From Aeromicrobium sp. IC_218 (GTDB taxonomy: Bacteria > Actinomycetota > Actinomycetes > Propionibacteriales > Nocardioidaceae), in contig NZ_SJXM01000005.1 in NCBI RefSeq assembly GCF_004336805.1, forward strand, positions 62,001 to 126,000: a stretch of DNA of 64,000 nt, read 5' to 3'. The notes under the pieces were generated by a model that was given only the letters and a program-made list of their open reading frames with translations, made no database searches and had not been told where the DNA came from. The position numbers were made by a program, and so were the translations under genes. Below, one piece after another: positions 16,419 to 24,093 of this stretch; position 1 is the first letter of the stretch, and each line of letters starts with the position of its first letter.

Positions 16419-16907
16419 ATGACGGGCACGTCGACGCCCTCCGCCCTGCGCCGGGCGGTCGACGCGCTGGCCGGGACGGTGCCCGCCGGCGTGGCGGTCA
16501 TCACCACAGGCACGGGCGGACGTCCGCACGGCACGACGGTCCGCAACGTGCAGCGCGCCTCGACCGACCCACCCCTCGTGGCGGTGACCCTGAGCCGCAC
16601 GTCCTCGCTGCTCGCGCGGCTGCGCCAGGGCGGTCAGCTCGGCGTGAACCTGCTCGCCGCGCACCAGGACCAGCTCGCCCTGCGCTTCTCCAAGGACGTC
16701 CACGACCGCTTCGCCGACGTGCCGTGGACCGACGCCGGGGCGCCGCGGCTCGAGGGCATCCACGCCTGGGCCCTCGCCGACGTGCAGACGATCATCCCGG
16801 CCGGCGACCACTCGATCGTCCTGGCCGACGTGCTCGAGGCCGAGGTGCTGGGCGGCTCGCCGCTGGCCTACTGGCAGCGCGGCTTCGGCACCGTCCAGCT
16901 CTTCTGA
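16419..16907 (+). CDS. flavin reductase family protein
   Basis: FMN-binding split-barrel protein of 162 residues. Family blocks are LAGTVPAGVAVITTGTGGRPHGTTVRNVQRASTDPPLVAVTLSRTSS, LGVNLLAAHQDQLALRFS and the C-terminal GSPLAYWQRGFGTVQLF. Such proteins supply reduced flavin to two-component monooxygenases or act as oxidoreductases. A partner is not in the neighbourhood. The ATG at 16419 overlaps the stop of a possible 11-codon upstream frame (16387-16422). No good Shine-Dalgarno is visible, so the start is moderately sure. Confidence 0.8.
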   Translation: MTGTSTPSALRRAVDALAGTVPAGVAVITTGTGGRPHGTTVRNVQRASTDPPLVAVTLSRTSSLLARLRQGGQLGVNLLAAHQDQLALRFSKDVHDRFADVPWTDAGAPRLEGIHAWALADVQTIIPAGDHSIVLADVLEAEVLGGSPLAYWQRGFGTVQLF

Positions 16908-16940
16908 GGCCCCTCACCCGAGCCCCGCGCTGCCGAGATG

Positions 16941-16989
16941 TGGACGCAGAAGCACCACGATCCTGAGGATCGTGGTGCTTCTGCGTCCA
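16941..16989. terminator. 23-bp perfect hairpin between convergent genes
   Basis: 16941-16963 pairs perfectly with 16967-16989 around a 3-base TGA loop. It lies between the flavin reductase and rlmB ends and presumably terminates both. The long stem and tiny loop are unusual, and there is no T-run. Confidence 0.75.
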
Positions 16990-17021
16990 GATCGCGGCGG
17001 AGCCGCGCGGCGGACTGAGGA

Positions 17022-17960
17022 CTAGCGGCGGGCCTGGGCGACGCCGTAGAGCGCGACGCCCGCGGCGACACCGGCGTTGAGCGACTCCAGGGCCGAGCTC
17101 ATGGGGATCGACACGATCTGGTCGCAGGTCTCGGCCACGAGGCGCGACAGGCCCTTGCCCTCGCTGCCGATGACGACGACCAGCGGGCCGTCGAGCAGGT
17201 CGCACTCGGGCAGCTCGACGTCGCCGTCGGCGGCCAGGCCGATGACCATGCAGCCGGCCTCCTGGAAGCTCTTCAGCTGGCGGGTCAGGTTGGTCGCCTT
17301 CGCCACCGGCACGCGGACGGCCGCACCCGCGGACGTCTTCCAGGCCGAGGCCGTCATCTGCGCCGAGCGACGCTCGGGGATGACCACGCCGTGCGCGCCG
17401 AATCCGGACGCCGAGCGGACGATCGCGCCGAGGTTGCGCGGGTCGGTGATGCCGTCGAGGACGACGATGAGCGGCACCTCGCCGGCCTCGGTCGCCTGGT
17501 CGACCAGGTCGTCGGGGTCGGCGTACTCGTAGGCGTTGATCTTGGCCGCGATGCCCTGGTGCACGGCGCCACCGGTCAGCCGGTCCATCTCGACCCGGCC
17601 GATCTCCATGAGCGAGACGTGCTGCTCGGAGGCGAGGCTGAAGATCTCGCGCATGCGCTCGTCGCGGTCGGTGCCCTCGGCCACGTACAGGCCGGCCACC
17701 GGGACGGTGGCGCGCAGCAGCTCGACCACGGAGTTGCGGCCGGCGACCCACTCCGCGTCGTTCACGCGACGCTTCTTCGGCTTGGCCTGCTCGCGCTTGT
17801 CGGCGGCGCGGGCCATCTTGTACGCCTTGTGGTTCGGGCGGTCCTCGGCGCGCGGCGTCGGACCCTTGCCCTCGAGGCCCTGGCGGACGCGACCGCCCGA
17901 TCCTGCGGTCTTCTTGCTGCCCTTGCGGATCGCTCCGCGGCGCTGGCTGTTGCCGGCCAT
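17022..17960 (-). CDS. rlmB: 23S rRNA (guanosine-2'-O-)-methyltransferase RlmB (SpoU family)
   Basis: AdoMet-dependent ribose methylase of 312 residues. It has a basic N-terminal tail (RKGSKKTAGSGGRVRQ), the substrate-binding domain WVAGRNSVVELLRA..., and then the knotted SPOUT domain. Motif 1 is LDGITDPRNLGAIVRSA, motif 2 VVVIGSEGKGLSRL and motif 3 IPMSSALESLNAGVAAGVALY. The ATG at 17960 overlaps the cysS stop by one base (TGATG). The cysS-rlmB pair is conserved in actinobacteria (Rv3580c-Rv3579c in M. tuberculosis, from memory). Confidence 0.92.
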   Translation of the reverse strand: MAGNSQRRGAIRKGSKKTAGSGGRVRQGLEGKGPTPRAEDRPNHKAYKMARAADKREQAKPKKRRVNDAEWVAGRNSVVELLRATVPVAGLYVAEGTDRDERMREIFSLASEQHVSLMEIGRVEMDRLTGGAVHQGIAAKINAYEYADPDDLVDQATEAGEVPLIVVLDGITDPRNLGAIVRSASGFGAHGVVIPERRSAQMTASAWKTSAGAAVRVPVAKATNLTRQLKSFQEAGCMVIGLAADGDVELPECDLLDGPLVVVIGSEGKGLSRLVAETCDQIVSIPMSSALESLNAGVAAGVALYGVAQARR

Positions 17961-19372
17961 CAGCGGTTCTCCTTCACGGACCATCGCGGTCCTTGCGGGG
18001 TGTCCTCCACCTCGACGCCGGCGGCGGCGAGCTGGTCACGGACGAGGTCGGCGGTCGCCCAGTCCTTGGCGGACCGGGCCTGGGTGCGCTGCTCGAGCAG
18101 CGCCTTCACGAGCACGTCGAGCGCCTGCTCGTAGGCGGCGGACGCCCCGCCGGACGCCCACTGCGGCGACAGCGGGTCGACGCCCAGCACGTCCAGCATG
18201 GCGCGGACGCTCGCGAGCGTCTCGCGGAGCGCGGGCGAGTCGCCGTCGGCGAGCAGCTTCTGCCCGTCGGCGACCGACGCCTGGATCGCGGCGAGCGCGG
18301 CCGGGACGGCCAGGTCGTCGTCCATCGCGGTGGCGAACGCGGCGGTGACGTCGCCGGGCTCGACGCCGCCGGTCACCTCCGTCGCGCGCTGCACGAAGCC
18401 CTCGAGGCGCTGGTAGGCGGTCGCGGCCTCCAGCAGCGCGTCCTCGCTGTACTCGATGATCGAGCGGTAGTGCGCGGCCACGAGGTAGTAGCGCAGCTCG
18501 ACCGCGCGCACGCGCTTGACGACCTCGCTGACCATCATCGTGTTGCCCACGCTCTTGGCCATCTTCGAGCCGCCGAGGTTGAGCATCGCGTTGTGCATCC
18601 AGACGCGCGCGAACTTCTGCCCGGCCGCGCGCGACTGGGCCAGCTCGTTCTCGTGGTGCGGGAAGCGCAGGTCCAGGCCGCCGCCGTGGATGTCGAACTC
18701 GTGGCCCAGGTACTTGGCCGCCATGGCCGAGCACTCCAGGTGCCAGCCCGGACGTCCGCGGCCCCACGGGGTCGGCCACGACGCGGTCTCGGGCTCGCCC
18801 GGCTTGTGCCCCTTCCACAGCGCGAAGTCGCGCGGGTCGCGCTTGCCGGCCGGCGGGGCGTCCTCGGCGGCCTGCATGTCGTCGAGTCGCTGGTTGCTGA
18901 GCTCGCCGTAGGCCGGCCAGGAGCGGACGTCGAAGTAGACGTCGCCGGAGTCGTCGGTGGCCGGGTAGGCGTGGCCGCGCTCGATCAGCTCGGCGATCAT
19001 CTCGACCATCTCGGGCACGTGGCCCGTGGCGCGCGGCTCGTAGGTCGGCGGCTCGCAGCCCAGCACGGCGTACGCCTCGTGCAGCCGGCGCTCGTTCTCG
19101 TAGGCCACGGCGAACCAGGGGCGGCCCTGCTCCTCGCCCTTGGCCAGGATCTTGTCGTCGACGTCGGTGACGTTCGCGACGATGGTCACCTCGTAGCCGG
19201 CGCGCACGAGCCAGCGGCGCAGGACGTCGAAGACGACCTCCTTGCGGATGTGGCCGATGTGCGGCGGGCCCTGCACGGTGAGGCCGCAGTGGTAGATCCC
19301 CACGTGCCCGGGGGTGACCGGGACGAGCTCGGTCAGGGACCTGGTCGCGGTGTCGTAGAGGTGCAGCGTCAC
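17960..19372 (-). CDS. cysS: cysteinyl-tRNA synthetase
   Basis: Class I synthetase of 470 residues. It has the HIGH-type motif [17 protein letters not shown]-type SKMAKS, and zinc ligands in YHCGLTV, the [12 protein letters not shown] Cys and HHENE. The C-terminal anticodon-binding helices carry [23 protein letters not shown]. The GTG at 19372 was preferred because ACGGAGG lies about 10 bases upstream. The leader contains a GCACGGT/ACCGTGC inverted repeat. No T-box consensus (AGGGTGGNACCGCG) was seen. In mycobacteria this gene follows ispF on the same strand; here ispF points the other way. Confidence 0.95.
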   Translation of the reverse strand: MTLHLYDTATRSLTELVPVTPGHVGIYHCGLTVQGPPHIGHIRKEVVFDVLRRWLVRAGYEVTIVANVTDVDDKILAKGEEQGRPWFAVAYENERRLHEAYAVLGCEPPTYEPRATGHVPEMVEMIAELIERGHAYPATDDSGDVYFDVRSWPAYGELSNQRLDDMQAAEDAPPAGKRDPRDFALWKGHKPGEPETASWPTPWGRGRPGWHLECSAMAAKYLGHEFDIHGGGLDLRFPHHENELAQSRAAGQKFARVWMHNAMLNLGGSKMAKSVGNTMMVSEVVKRVRAVELRYYLVAAHYRSIIEYSEDALLEAATAYQRLEGFVQRATEVTGGVEPGDVTAAFATAMDDDLAVPAALAAIQASVADGQKLLADGDSPALRETLASVRAMLDVLGVDPLSPQWASGGASAAYEQALDVLVKALLEQRTQARSAKDWATADLVRDQLAAAGVEVEDTPQGPRWSVKENR

Positions 19373-19549
19373 GGGCGTGCCTCCGTGGGAAGAGCACGGT
19401 ACGGACGCTCGCCCGCGACCGTGCTGATGGTTCGCTCGCTCCGCTCGTTCACCAGCCAAGGGTATCGGGCGCGGAGAGGGCGGCCGACCATCACGCAGCG
19501 GCGACGCCGTGCAGGCGGCGAAGCGGTCCCGCCGGCCATCTTCGTGACC

Positions 19550-19555
19550 TATCCT
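19550..19555 (+). promoter_or_regulatory. leaderless-type -10 box (TATCCT)
   Basis: TATCCT then 6 bases then the ATG at 19562, with no Shine-Dalgarno. Confidence 0.55.
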
Positions 19556-19561
19556 GCGCGC

Positions 19562-20803
19562 ATGCCTCTTCCCCGGCGTCTCGCGTCCGCCCTCGTCCCG
19601 GCCCTCGGCCTGCTCGCCGCCACCCTCGTGGCGCCGCCCGCACAGGCCGCCGACGCCCAGAAGGCGCGGTTCACCCAGTTCTCGTCCTCCGCCGAGCTGC
19701 GCAAGGGCAGCCTGAGCGGCGTCCGCGTCGCCGGCGGCACCGTCACCCTGCGCTCGCCGAAGAAGACGCTGACCCGCTCGGGCACCCGCTACCGCTACGG
19801 CAGCTGGACGTCCCCGTGGACGTCCACGGGCTTCGCCGGCCGCTCGCTCGTCCCGTCCTGGAACGCCACCACGCCCAAGGGCACGTGGCTGCGCGTCCAG
19901 GTGCGCGTCCGCGACGGCCGCAAGGTCGGCTCGTGGGACACCGTCGCCGACTGGGCCAGCGGCACGGACGTCCTGCGCCGCACCTCGCTGTCCGCCCAGG
20001 CCGACGACCTCGCGCAGGTCAGCACCGACACCGTCCTCGCCCGCGGCAGCCACCGCTTCCGCCAGTGGCAGGTGCGCGTGATGCTGATGCGCAAGGCCGG
20101 TAGCAGCGCCACGCCGTCGGTCACCTCGGTCAGCGGCGCGGCCGCGGGCTACACGACCCGCAGCCGCTCGACGTCGGCCACGACCATGACCCGCACGATC
20201 GAGCTGGCCGTCCCGTACGCCTCGCAGATGATCCACCGCGGCCACCACGGCGGACGCTACGGCGCCGGCGGCGAGGCCTGGTGCTCGCCGACGTCCGTCT
20301 CGATGGTGCTGCGCTACTGGGGCCGCGGCCCCTCCCCCGCCGCCTACTCCTGGACCGGCGAGAAGGAGGGCTTCGTCGACCACGCGGCCCGCTACACGAT
20401 CGACCGCCGCTACGGCGGCACCGGCAACTGGCCGTTCAACACCGCCTACGCCGGCCTGTTCGGGCTGGACGCCTTCGTCACCCGGCTGTACGACCTGCGC
20501 GACGCCGAGCGGTTCGTCCAGGCCGGCATCCCGGTCGTCGTCTCGGTGGCGTTCGGCAAGGGCGGCCTGACCGGCGCCCCGATCTCGTCGACCGCCGGCC
20601 ACCTCATGGTGATCCGCGGGTTCACCCGCGACGGACGCGTCATCGCCAACGATCCGGCCGGCTCGTCGAGCACTGCCCAGCAGGTGCGCCGGGTCTACCA
20701 GCGGGCCCAGTTCGAGCGGGCGTGGCTGCGCGGCTCGGGCGGCATCACCTACGTCGTGCGCCCGACGAACAAGGCGCTGCCGAAGGACACCGCCCGCTGG
20801 TGA
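19562..20803 (+). CDS. secreted C39-like cysteine peptidase family protein
   Basis: Exported protein of 413 residues with a Sec signal peptide (cleavage likely after PPAQAA, about residue 30). The middle part (about 35-205) is beta-rich with W/F-containing repeats. Residues about 215-400 form a C39_2-like papain fold: Cys in [19 protein letters not shown], His in [12 protein letters not shown], Asp in VIANDPAG. It could cleave peptides in the envelope or act as a binding-only relative. It occupies the place between cysS and ispF on the opposite strand to the canonical cluster. Leaderless start. Confidence 0.82.
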   Translation: MPLPRRLASALVPALGLLAATLVAPPAQAADAQKARFTQFSSSAELRKGSLSGVRVAGGTVTLRSPKKTLTRSGTRYRYGSWTSPWTSTGFAGRSLVPSWNATTPKGTWLRVQVRVRDGRKVGSWDTVADWASGTDVLRRTSLSAQADDLAQVSTDTVLARGSHRFRQWQVRVMLMRKAGSSATPSVTSVSGAAAGYTTRSRSTSATTMTRTIELAVPYASQMIHRGHHGGRYGAGGEAWCSPTSVSMVLRYWGRGPSPAAYSWTGEKEGFVDHAARYTIDRRYGGTGNWPFNTAYAGLFGLDAFVTRLYDLRDAERFVQAGIPVVVSVAFGKGGLTGAPISSTAGHLMVIRGFTRDGRVIANDPAGSSSTAQQVRRVYQRAQFERAWLRGSGGITYVVRPTNKALPKDTARW

Positions 20804-20825
20804 GCGGGTGCGGCATGATCGTGCC

Positions 20826-21299
20826 GTGATCCCCCGCACCGGCCTCGGCACCGACGTCCACCGCCTCGTCCCCGACCGCCCGCTGTGGGTGGCCGGACTG
20901 CTGTGGGAGGACGAGCCGCTCGGGCTCGAGGGGCACAGCGACGGCGACTGCGCCGCGCACGCCCTCGTGGACGCGCTGCTGTCGGCGGCCGGTCTGGGCG
21001 ACATCGGCTCGCGGTTCGGCACCGCCGACCCGCGCTTCGCCGGCGCCTCCGGCACGACCTTCCTGACCGAGGCCGCGCGCCTGGTGCGCGAGGCCGGCTT
21101 CGAAGTCGCGAACGCCACCGTGCAGGTGATCGGCAACCGCCCGCGGGTCGGCAGCCGGCGCGACGAGGCCCAGCGCGTGCTGTCCGAGGCGGTCGGGGCG
21201 CCGGTGACCGTCAGCGGCACCACCACCGACGGGCTCGGGCTCACCGGGCGCGGCGAGGGCGTGGCCGCCATCGCCTCGGCGCTGCTGATCGGCCGCTAG
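20826..21299 (+). CDS. ispF: 2-C-methyl-D-erythritol 2,4-cyclodiphosphate synthase
   Basis: MEP-pathway enzyme of 157 residues making the cyclodiphosphate on the way to isoprenoids. The metal site DVH is in GTDVHRL, the third metal His and neighbours in [29 protein letters not shown], and the C-terminal signature is [23 protein letters not shown]. The GTG at 20826 is preferred because CATGAT lies 6 bases upstream in leaderless spacing; an ATG at 20808 would add six residues. IspD, normally next door, is absent from the window. Confidence 0.93.
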   Translation: MIPRTGLGTDVHRLVPDRPLWVAGLLWEDEPLGLEGHSDGDCAAHALVDALLSAAGLGDIGSRFGTADPRFAGASGTTFLTEAARLVREAGFEVANATVQVIGNRPRVGSRRDEAQRVLSEAVGAPVTVSGTTTDGLGLTGRGEGVAAIASALLIGR

Positions 21300-21303
21300 A
21301 CGC

Positions 21304-21338
21304 ACGAAGGGCCGCTCCCGGCGGGAGCGGCCCTTCGT
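21304..21338. terminator. hairpin terminator between ispF and carD
   Basis: 16-bp perfect stem (21304-21319 with 21323-21338), loop GGC, starting ACGAAGGGCC. It probably ends both convergent genes. Confidence 0.85.
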
Positions 21339-21349
21339 ACGTGCGAGGG

Positions 21350-21850
21350 TCAGGCAGCCGGCGTGGCCGACGCGAGCACCTCGTCCAGGCGGATCTCCGC
21401 CTTGTCCTCGTTGGTCTGCTCGGCCAGCGCGAGCTCGGACACCAGGATCTGGCGTGCCTTGCTGAGCATGCGCTTCTCGCCGGCCGACAGCCCGCGCTCG
21501 TGGTCACGGCGCCACAGGTCGCGCACGACCTCCGCCACCTTGAGCACGTCGCCGCTGTGCAGCTTCTCGACGTTGGCCTTGTAGCGTCGCGACCAGTTCG
21601 TGGGCTCCTCGACGTGCTCGGCGCGCAGCACGTTGAACACGCGCTCCAGGCCCTGCTCGTCGACCACGTCACGAACGCCGACGAGGTCGACGTTGTCGGC
21701 CGGCACTCGCACGATGAGGTCGTTCTGGGACTGGATCCGGAGCACGAGGTACTCGCGCTCCTGGCCCTTGATGACGCGCGTCTCGATGTCTTCGATCAGG
21801 GCCGCGCCGTGGTTGGGGTACACAACGGTCTCGCCGACTCGGAAGGTCAT
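21350..21850 (-). CDS. carD: CarD/CdnL-type RNA polymerase-binding transcription factor
   Basis: Global regulator of 166 residues that stabilises open complexes. The N-terminal Tudor-like RNAP-beta-binding domain starts [39 protein letters not shown]. The C-terminal helical DNA-binding domain holds [36 protein letters not shown], with the Trp that wedges at the -10 box. A TAGGAT -10 box at 21883-21878 gives a short leader with GAGAGAGG. It is divergent from the LpqE-like lipoprotein, as in mycobacteria. Confidence 0.96.
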   Translation of the reverse strand: MTFRVGETVVYPNHGAALIEDIETRVIKGQEREYLVLRIQSQNDLIVRVPADNVDLVGVRDVVDEQGLERVFNVLRAEHVEEPTNWSRRYKANVEKLHSGDVLKVAEVVRDLWRRDHERGLSAGEKRMLSKARQILVSELALAEQTNEDKAEIRLDEVLASATPAA

Positions 21851-21877
21851 GTAATGAGCACCTCTCTCTGACGGCCC

Positions 21878-21883
21878 ATCCTA
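21878..21883 (-). promoter_or_regulatory. -10 box of carD (TAGGAT)
   Basis: TAGGAT on the minus strand, 27 bases before the carD ATG, followed by a leader with GAGAGAGG. Confidence 0.5.
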
Positions 21884-21961
21884 CCATCGCCGACCGACGG
21901 CCCTTCCGACTGGTGAGACGGGGGACACAGGACCTGATCGGTGCCCCCGGCCGCCCTTCGG

Positions 21962-21967
21962 TAGGAT
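21962..21967 (+). promoter_or_regulatory. -10 box of the LpqE-like gene (TAGGAT)
   Basis: TAGGAT upstream of the lipoprotein gene. The transcript would begin near 21974 and include GGAAGCAGGA before the GTG at 22006. Confidence 0.5.
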
Positions 21968-22005
21968 CGCGGTGCTGTCGTCCCTCGTCCGGAAGCAGGA
22001 ACCAC

Positions 22006-22668
22006 GTGAGCTCCGTCCGCACCCGCCGCACCGCGGCCGCCTCCCTGACCCTCGTCGCCGCGCTGGGCCTGACGGCCTGCGGCACCGGTTTCGACACGGC
22101 CGTGAACCAGCAGTACCAGGCCGCCGTCGGCGCCGACAACCGCGAGGGCGACGTCGAGGCGCTGCACACGCTGGTCGTGGCCGACGAGGGCCCGCTGGAG
22201 CCGGTGGAGCAGGTCGAGGTCTCCGAGGCCGAGGGCGAGGAGCAGGAGACCGAGGCGCCCGAGCCGGAGGCCGCCGACATCGGCGTCGTCGCCGTCTCGC
22301 TGGTCAACAACGGTGACGACGACGCCGTCCTGACCGGCATCACCGCCGCGTCGGTCGACGGCGAGCAGGTCGAGGTCACGGGCCCGTCGCGCGTCCGCGT
22401 CCCGCAGGGCGGACTCGTCCGGCTCGGCGTCGATGCCCGCACGCTCTTCGCCGTCTCCCCCATCGACGCCGGCCGCTACGTCGAGCTGACCTTCTCGTTC
22501 GCCGACGGCTCGACGGTCGTCGTCGACACCCCGATCGTCGCCCGCGGCGAGCAGGACGTCTACGAGTCGATCATCCAGTCGACCGAGGGCCGCACCAGCG
22601 TCGACCAGGACGCCACTGGCAACGCCGACGACGCGGACTCCGAGGAGACCACCGCGCGTCCCGAGTGA
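22006..22668 (+). CDS. LpqE-like lipoprotein
   Basis: Lipoprotein of 220 residues. The signal peptide ends in lipobox LTAC (Cys about 25). The mature protein has an acidic linker (EVSEAEGEEQETEAPEPEAAD) and a beta-sandwich part with VAVSLVNNGDDDAVLTGI and VPQGGLVRLG, reminiscent of PCuAC/DUF461 copper-chaperone folds. The Met/His copper ligands are not obvious. Position divergent from carD matches Rv3584 (lpqE) of M. tuberculosis (from memory). GGAAGCAGGA before the GTG supports the start. Function unknown; possibly envelope-associated. Confidence 0.78.
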   Translation: MSSVRTRRTAAASLTLVAALGLTACGTGFDTAVNQQYQAAVGADNREGDVEALHTLVVADEGPLEPVEQVEVSEAEGEEQETEAPEPEAADIGVVAVSLVNNGDDDAVLTGITAASVDGEQVEVTGPSRVRVPQGGLVRLGVDARTLFAVSPIDAGRYVELTFSFADGSTVVVDTPIVARGEQDVYESIIQSTEGRTSVDQDATGNADDADSEETTARPE

Positions 22669-22678
22669 CCCCAGCCGC

Positions 22679-22716
22679 ACGAGGCTCCGGCACCCCTGAG
22701 GGTGCCGGGGCCTCGT
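22679..22716. terminator. hairpin terminator after LpqE-like gene
   Basis: 17-bp stem with one T-G wobble (22679-22695 with 22700-22716) and a 4-base loop; starts ACGAGGCTCC. Confidence 0.8.
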
Positions 22717-22719
22717 CGT

Positions 22720-23250
22720 CTAGAGCGTCGCGGCGGCCAGGGCGGCACCAGCGCGCAGGTACCGGGTCGTGACGACGGCCTGCACCCGCAGGGCGGCGAC
22801 TGGCACCAGCCGGGTCGTGCGCCACGCGGGCCGGCTGACCGCCCGCAGGTGGAACCGGGTGCCGTGCTCGTCCCGCACGTACTCAAAACGCTCGAGGCCC
22901 GCCTCGGGGTGGCCGGGCAGCGCGGCATAGGTGAACCCGTGGCCCGAGACGTCCACGACCCGGCAGGGCGCGAGCGCCCACAGCGGGCCCAGCCCGATGC
23001 CGAGCACCACGTCCGACCCCAGGGTCGCGGGCCCGTCGGCCGCCACGCGCAGACCGGCCCCGCGGTGCACGCCCCAGTCGCGCAGGGCCCGAGCGGCCTC
23101 GTCGAGGTCGGCGCCGGACGGCACGTCGACCCAGCGGTCGAGGACGTCCGCGCCGGGCGGCGGGTCCGTCAGCGACCATCCCTCGTTCAGCGGCTCCAGC
23201 GAACGGGCGCGCTCGAGCGCGGCACGCAGGTCGGGACGCAGCCGGATCAT
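22720..23250 (-). CDS. DUF1990 family protein
   Basis: Cytoplasmic protein of 176 residues with the DUF1990 pattern: RALRDWGVHRGAGLRV, DVVLGIGLGPLWALAPCRVVDV, GFTYAALPGHPEAGLERFEY and a C-terminal RLVPVAALRVQAVVTTRYL. The function is unknown across the family. The ATG at 23250 is preceded by CACGAT with 6-base spacing, so it may be leaderless. The gene ends at the lpqE-like terminator. Confidence 0.82.
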   Translation of the reverse strand: MIRLRPDLRAALERARSLEPLNEGWSLTDPPPGADVLDRWVDVPSGADLDEAARALRDWGVHRGAGLRVAADGPATLGSDVVLGIGLGPLWALAPCRVVDVSGHGFTYAALPGHPEAGLERFEYVRDEHGTRFHLRAVSRPAWRTTRLVPVAALRVQAVVTTRYLRAGAALAAATL

Positions 23251-23266
23251 GCCCGCATCGTGACGC

Positions 23267-23304
23267 ACGACGGCCCCCGCAGCACGTGCAGCGGGGGCCG
23301 TCGT
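23267..23304. terminator. hairpin between DUF1990 gene and phoU
   Basis: 14-bp perfect stem ACGACGGCCCCCGC (23267-23280) with 23291-23304; the loop AGCACGTGCA is itself self-complementary. It terminates phoU. Confidence 0.8.
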
Positions 23305-23317
23305 GGTGGGACGAGGC

Positions 23318-23959
23318 TCAGGTGAGCTCGCCGGTGACCAGGTAGACGACGCGGCGGGCCATCGAGACGGCGTGGTCGCCGATGCGCTCGTAGTACCGGC
23401 CGAGCAGGGCCAGGTCGATGGCCGGCTCGACGCCGTGCTCCCACGAGTCGTCCAGCAGCACGCGGAACATGTGCTTGCGCAGCCGGTCCATCTCGTCGTC
23501 CTCGGCCTCGAGCCGGCCGGCGGCCTCGACGTCACGGTCGGCGACGATGCGCGCGGCGGCATCGACCATCTGGTCGGCGACCGAGGCCATCGACATGATG
23601 GTGGGGCGCAGCTTCTCGGGCACCGCGACGTCGGGGGCGCGGCGGCGCGCGACCTTCGCGACGTGCACCGAGAGGGCACCCATGCGCTGCAGGTCGGTGA
23701 CCATGCGCAGGGTGGCCACGAGCTGGCGCAGGTCGGTGGCGACCGGCTGCTGCGTGGCCAGGAGCAGCAGCGCGCGCTCCTCGATCGACTCGGTCTCGGT
23801 GTCGATGTGCTTGTCGCCGGCGATCACCCGCTCGGCCAGGCCCGTGTCGGCGCCCAGCAGGGCGGAGGTGGCGTCGGCGACGGTGCGCCGCACGTCGTTG
23901 GTCAGGGAGACGAGCTCGTCGACGAGGGTGTCGAGCTGCTCGTAGTACTGGTCACGCAT
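23318..23959 (-). CDS. phoU: phosphate signalling/transport regulator PhoU
   Basis: Protein of 213 residues made of two PhoU three-helix repeats. The first has EERALLLLATQQPVATDLRQLVATLRMVTDLQRMG and the second RYYERIGDHAVSMARRVVYLVTGE, both matching the E/DxxxD metal-binding consensus. It damps SenX3-RegX3 and Pst activity when phosphate is ample. The ATG at 23959 follows a leaderless TAGCCT box, and three GTTCAC repeats lie directly upstream, consistent with RegX3 control. The divergent neighbour is senX3. Confidence 0.94.
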   Translation of the reverse strand: MRDQYYEQLDTLVDELVSLTNDVRRTVADATSALLGADTGLAERVIAGDKHIDTETESIEERALLLLATQQPVATDLRQLVATLRMVTDLQRMGALSVHVAKVARRRAPDVAVPEKLRPTIMSMASVADQMVDAAARIVADRDVEAAGRLEAEDDEMDRLRKHMFRVLLDDSWEHGVEPAIDLALLGRYYERIGDHAVSMARRVVYLVTGELT

Positions 23960-23965
23960 GCGAGC

Positions 23966-23971
23966 AGGCTA
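23966..23971 (-). promoter_or_regulatory. leaderless-type -10 box of phoU (TAGCCT)
   Basis: TAGCCT on the minus strand, 6 bases before the phoU ATG. The PHO-box repeats begin 11 bases further upstream, where a -35 element would be. Confidence 0.6.
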
Positions 23972-23981
23972 GGCAGCGCCG

Positions 23982-24019
23982 GTGAACGGGCGGCGACCTG
24001 CCGTGAACGGGGCGTGAAC
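23982..24019. promoter_or_regulatory. PHO box (RegX3-type GTTCAC repeats)
   Basis: GTGAAC occurs at 23982, 24003 and 24014; on the minus strand these are GTTCAC repeats spaced 11 and 21 bases. Actinobacterial PhoP/RegX3 sites are tandem GTTCACC-like units with 11-base period. They sit between phoU and senX3, so RegX3 encoded here probably activates phoU and may autoregulate. Confidence 0.75.
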
Positions 24020-24080
24020 AGGCCCGGAACGTCCCAGGTCAGAGCCCCCTCGCGGGCGTCGGGCGCGTGTCCGGCGTGCG

Positions 24081-24086
24081 TACCAT
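24081..24086 (+). promoter_or_regulatory. leaderless-type -10 box of senX3 (TACCAT)
   Basis: TACCAT then 7 bases then the GTG at 24094. Used to prefer this start over a GTG 27 bases upstream. Confidence 0.5.
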
Positions 24087-24093
24087 CGGTGCC

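Noticed and set aside
19373-19480. T-box leader of cysS
   Set aside because: A GCACGGT/ACCGTGC stem exists, but the T-box antiterminator consensus and a specifier loop are not visible.
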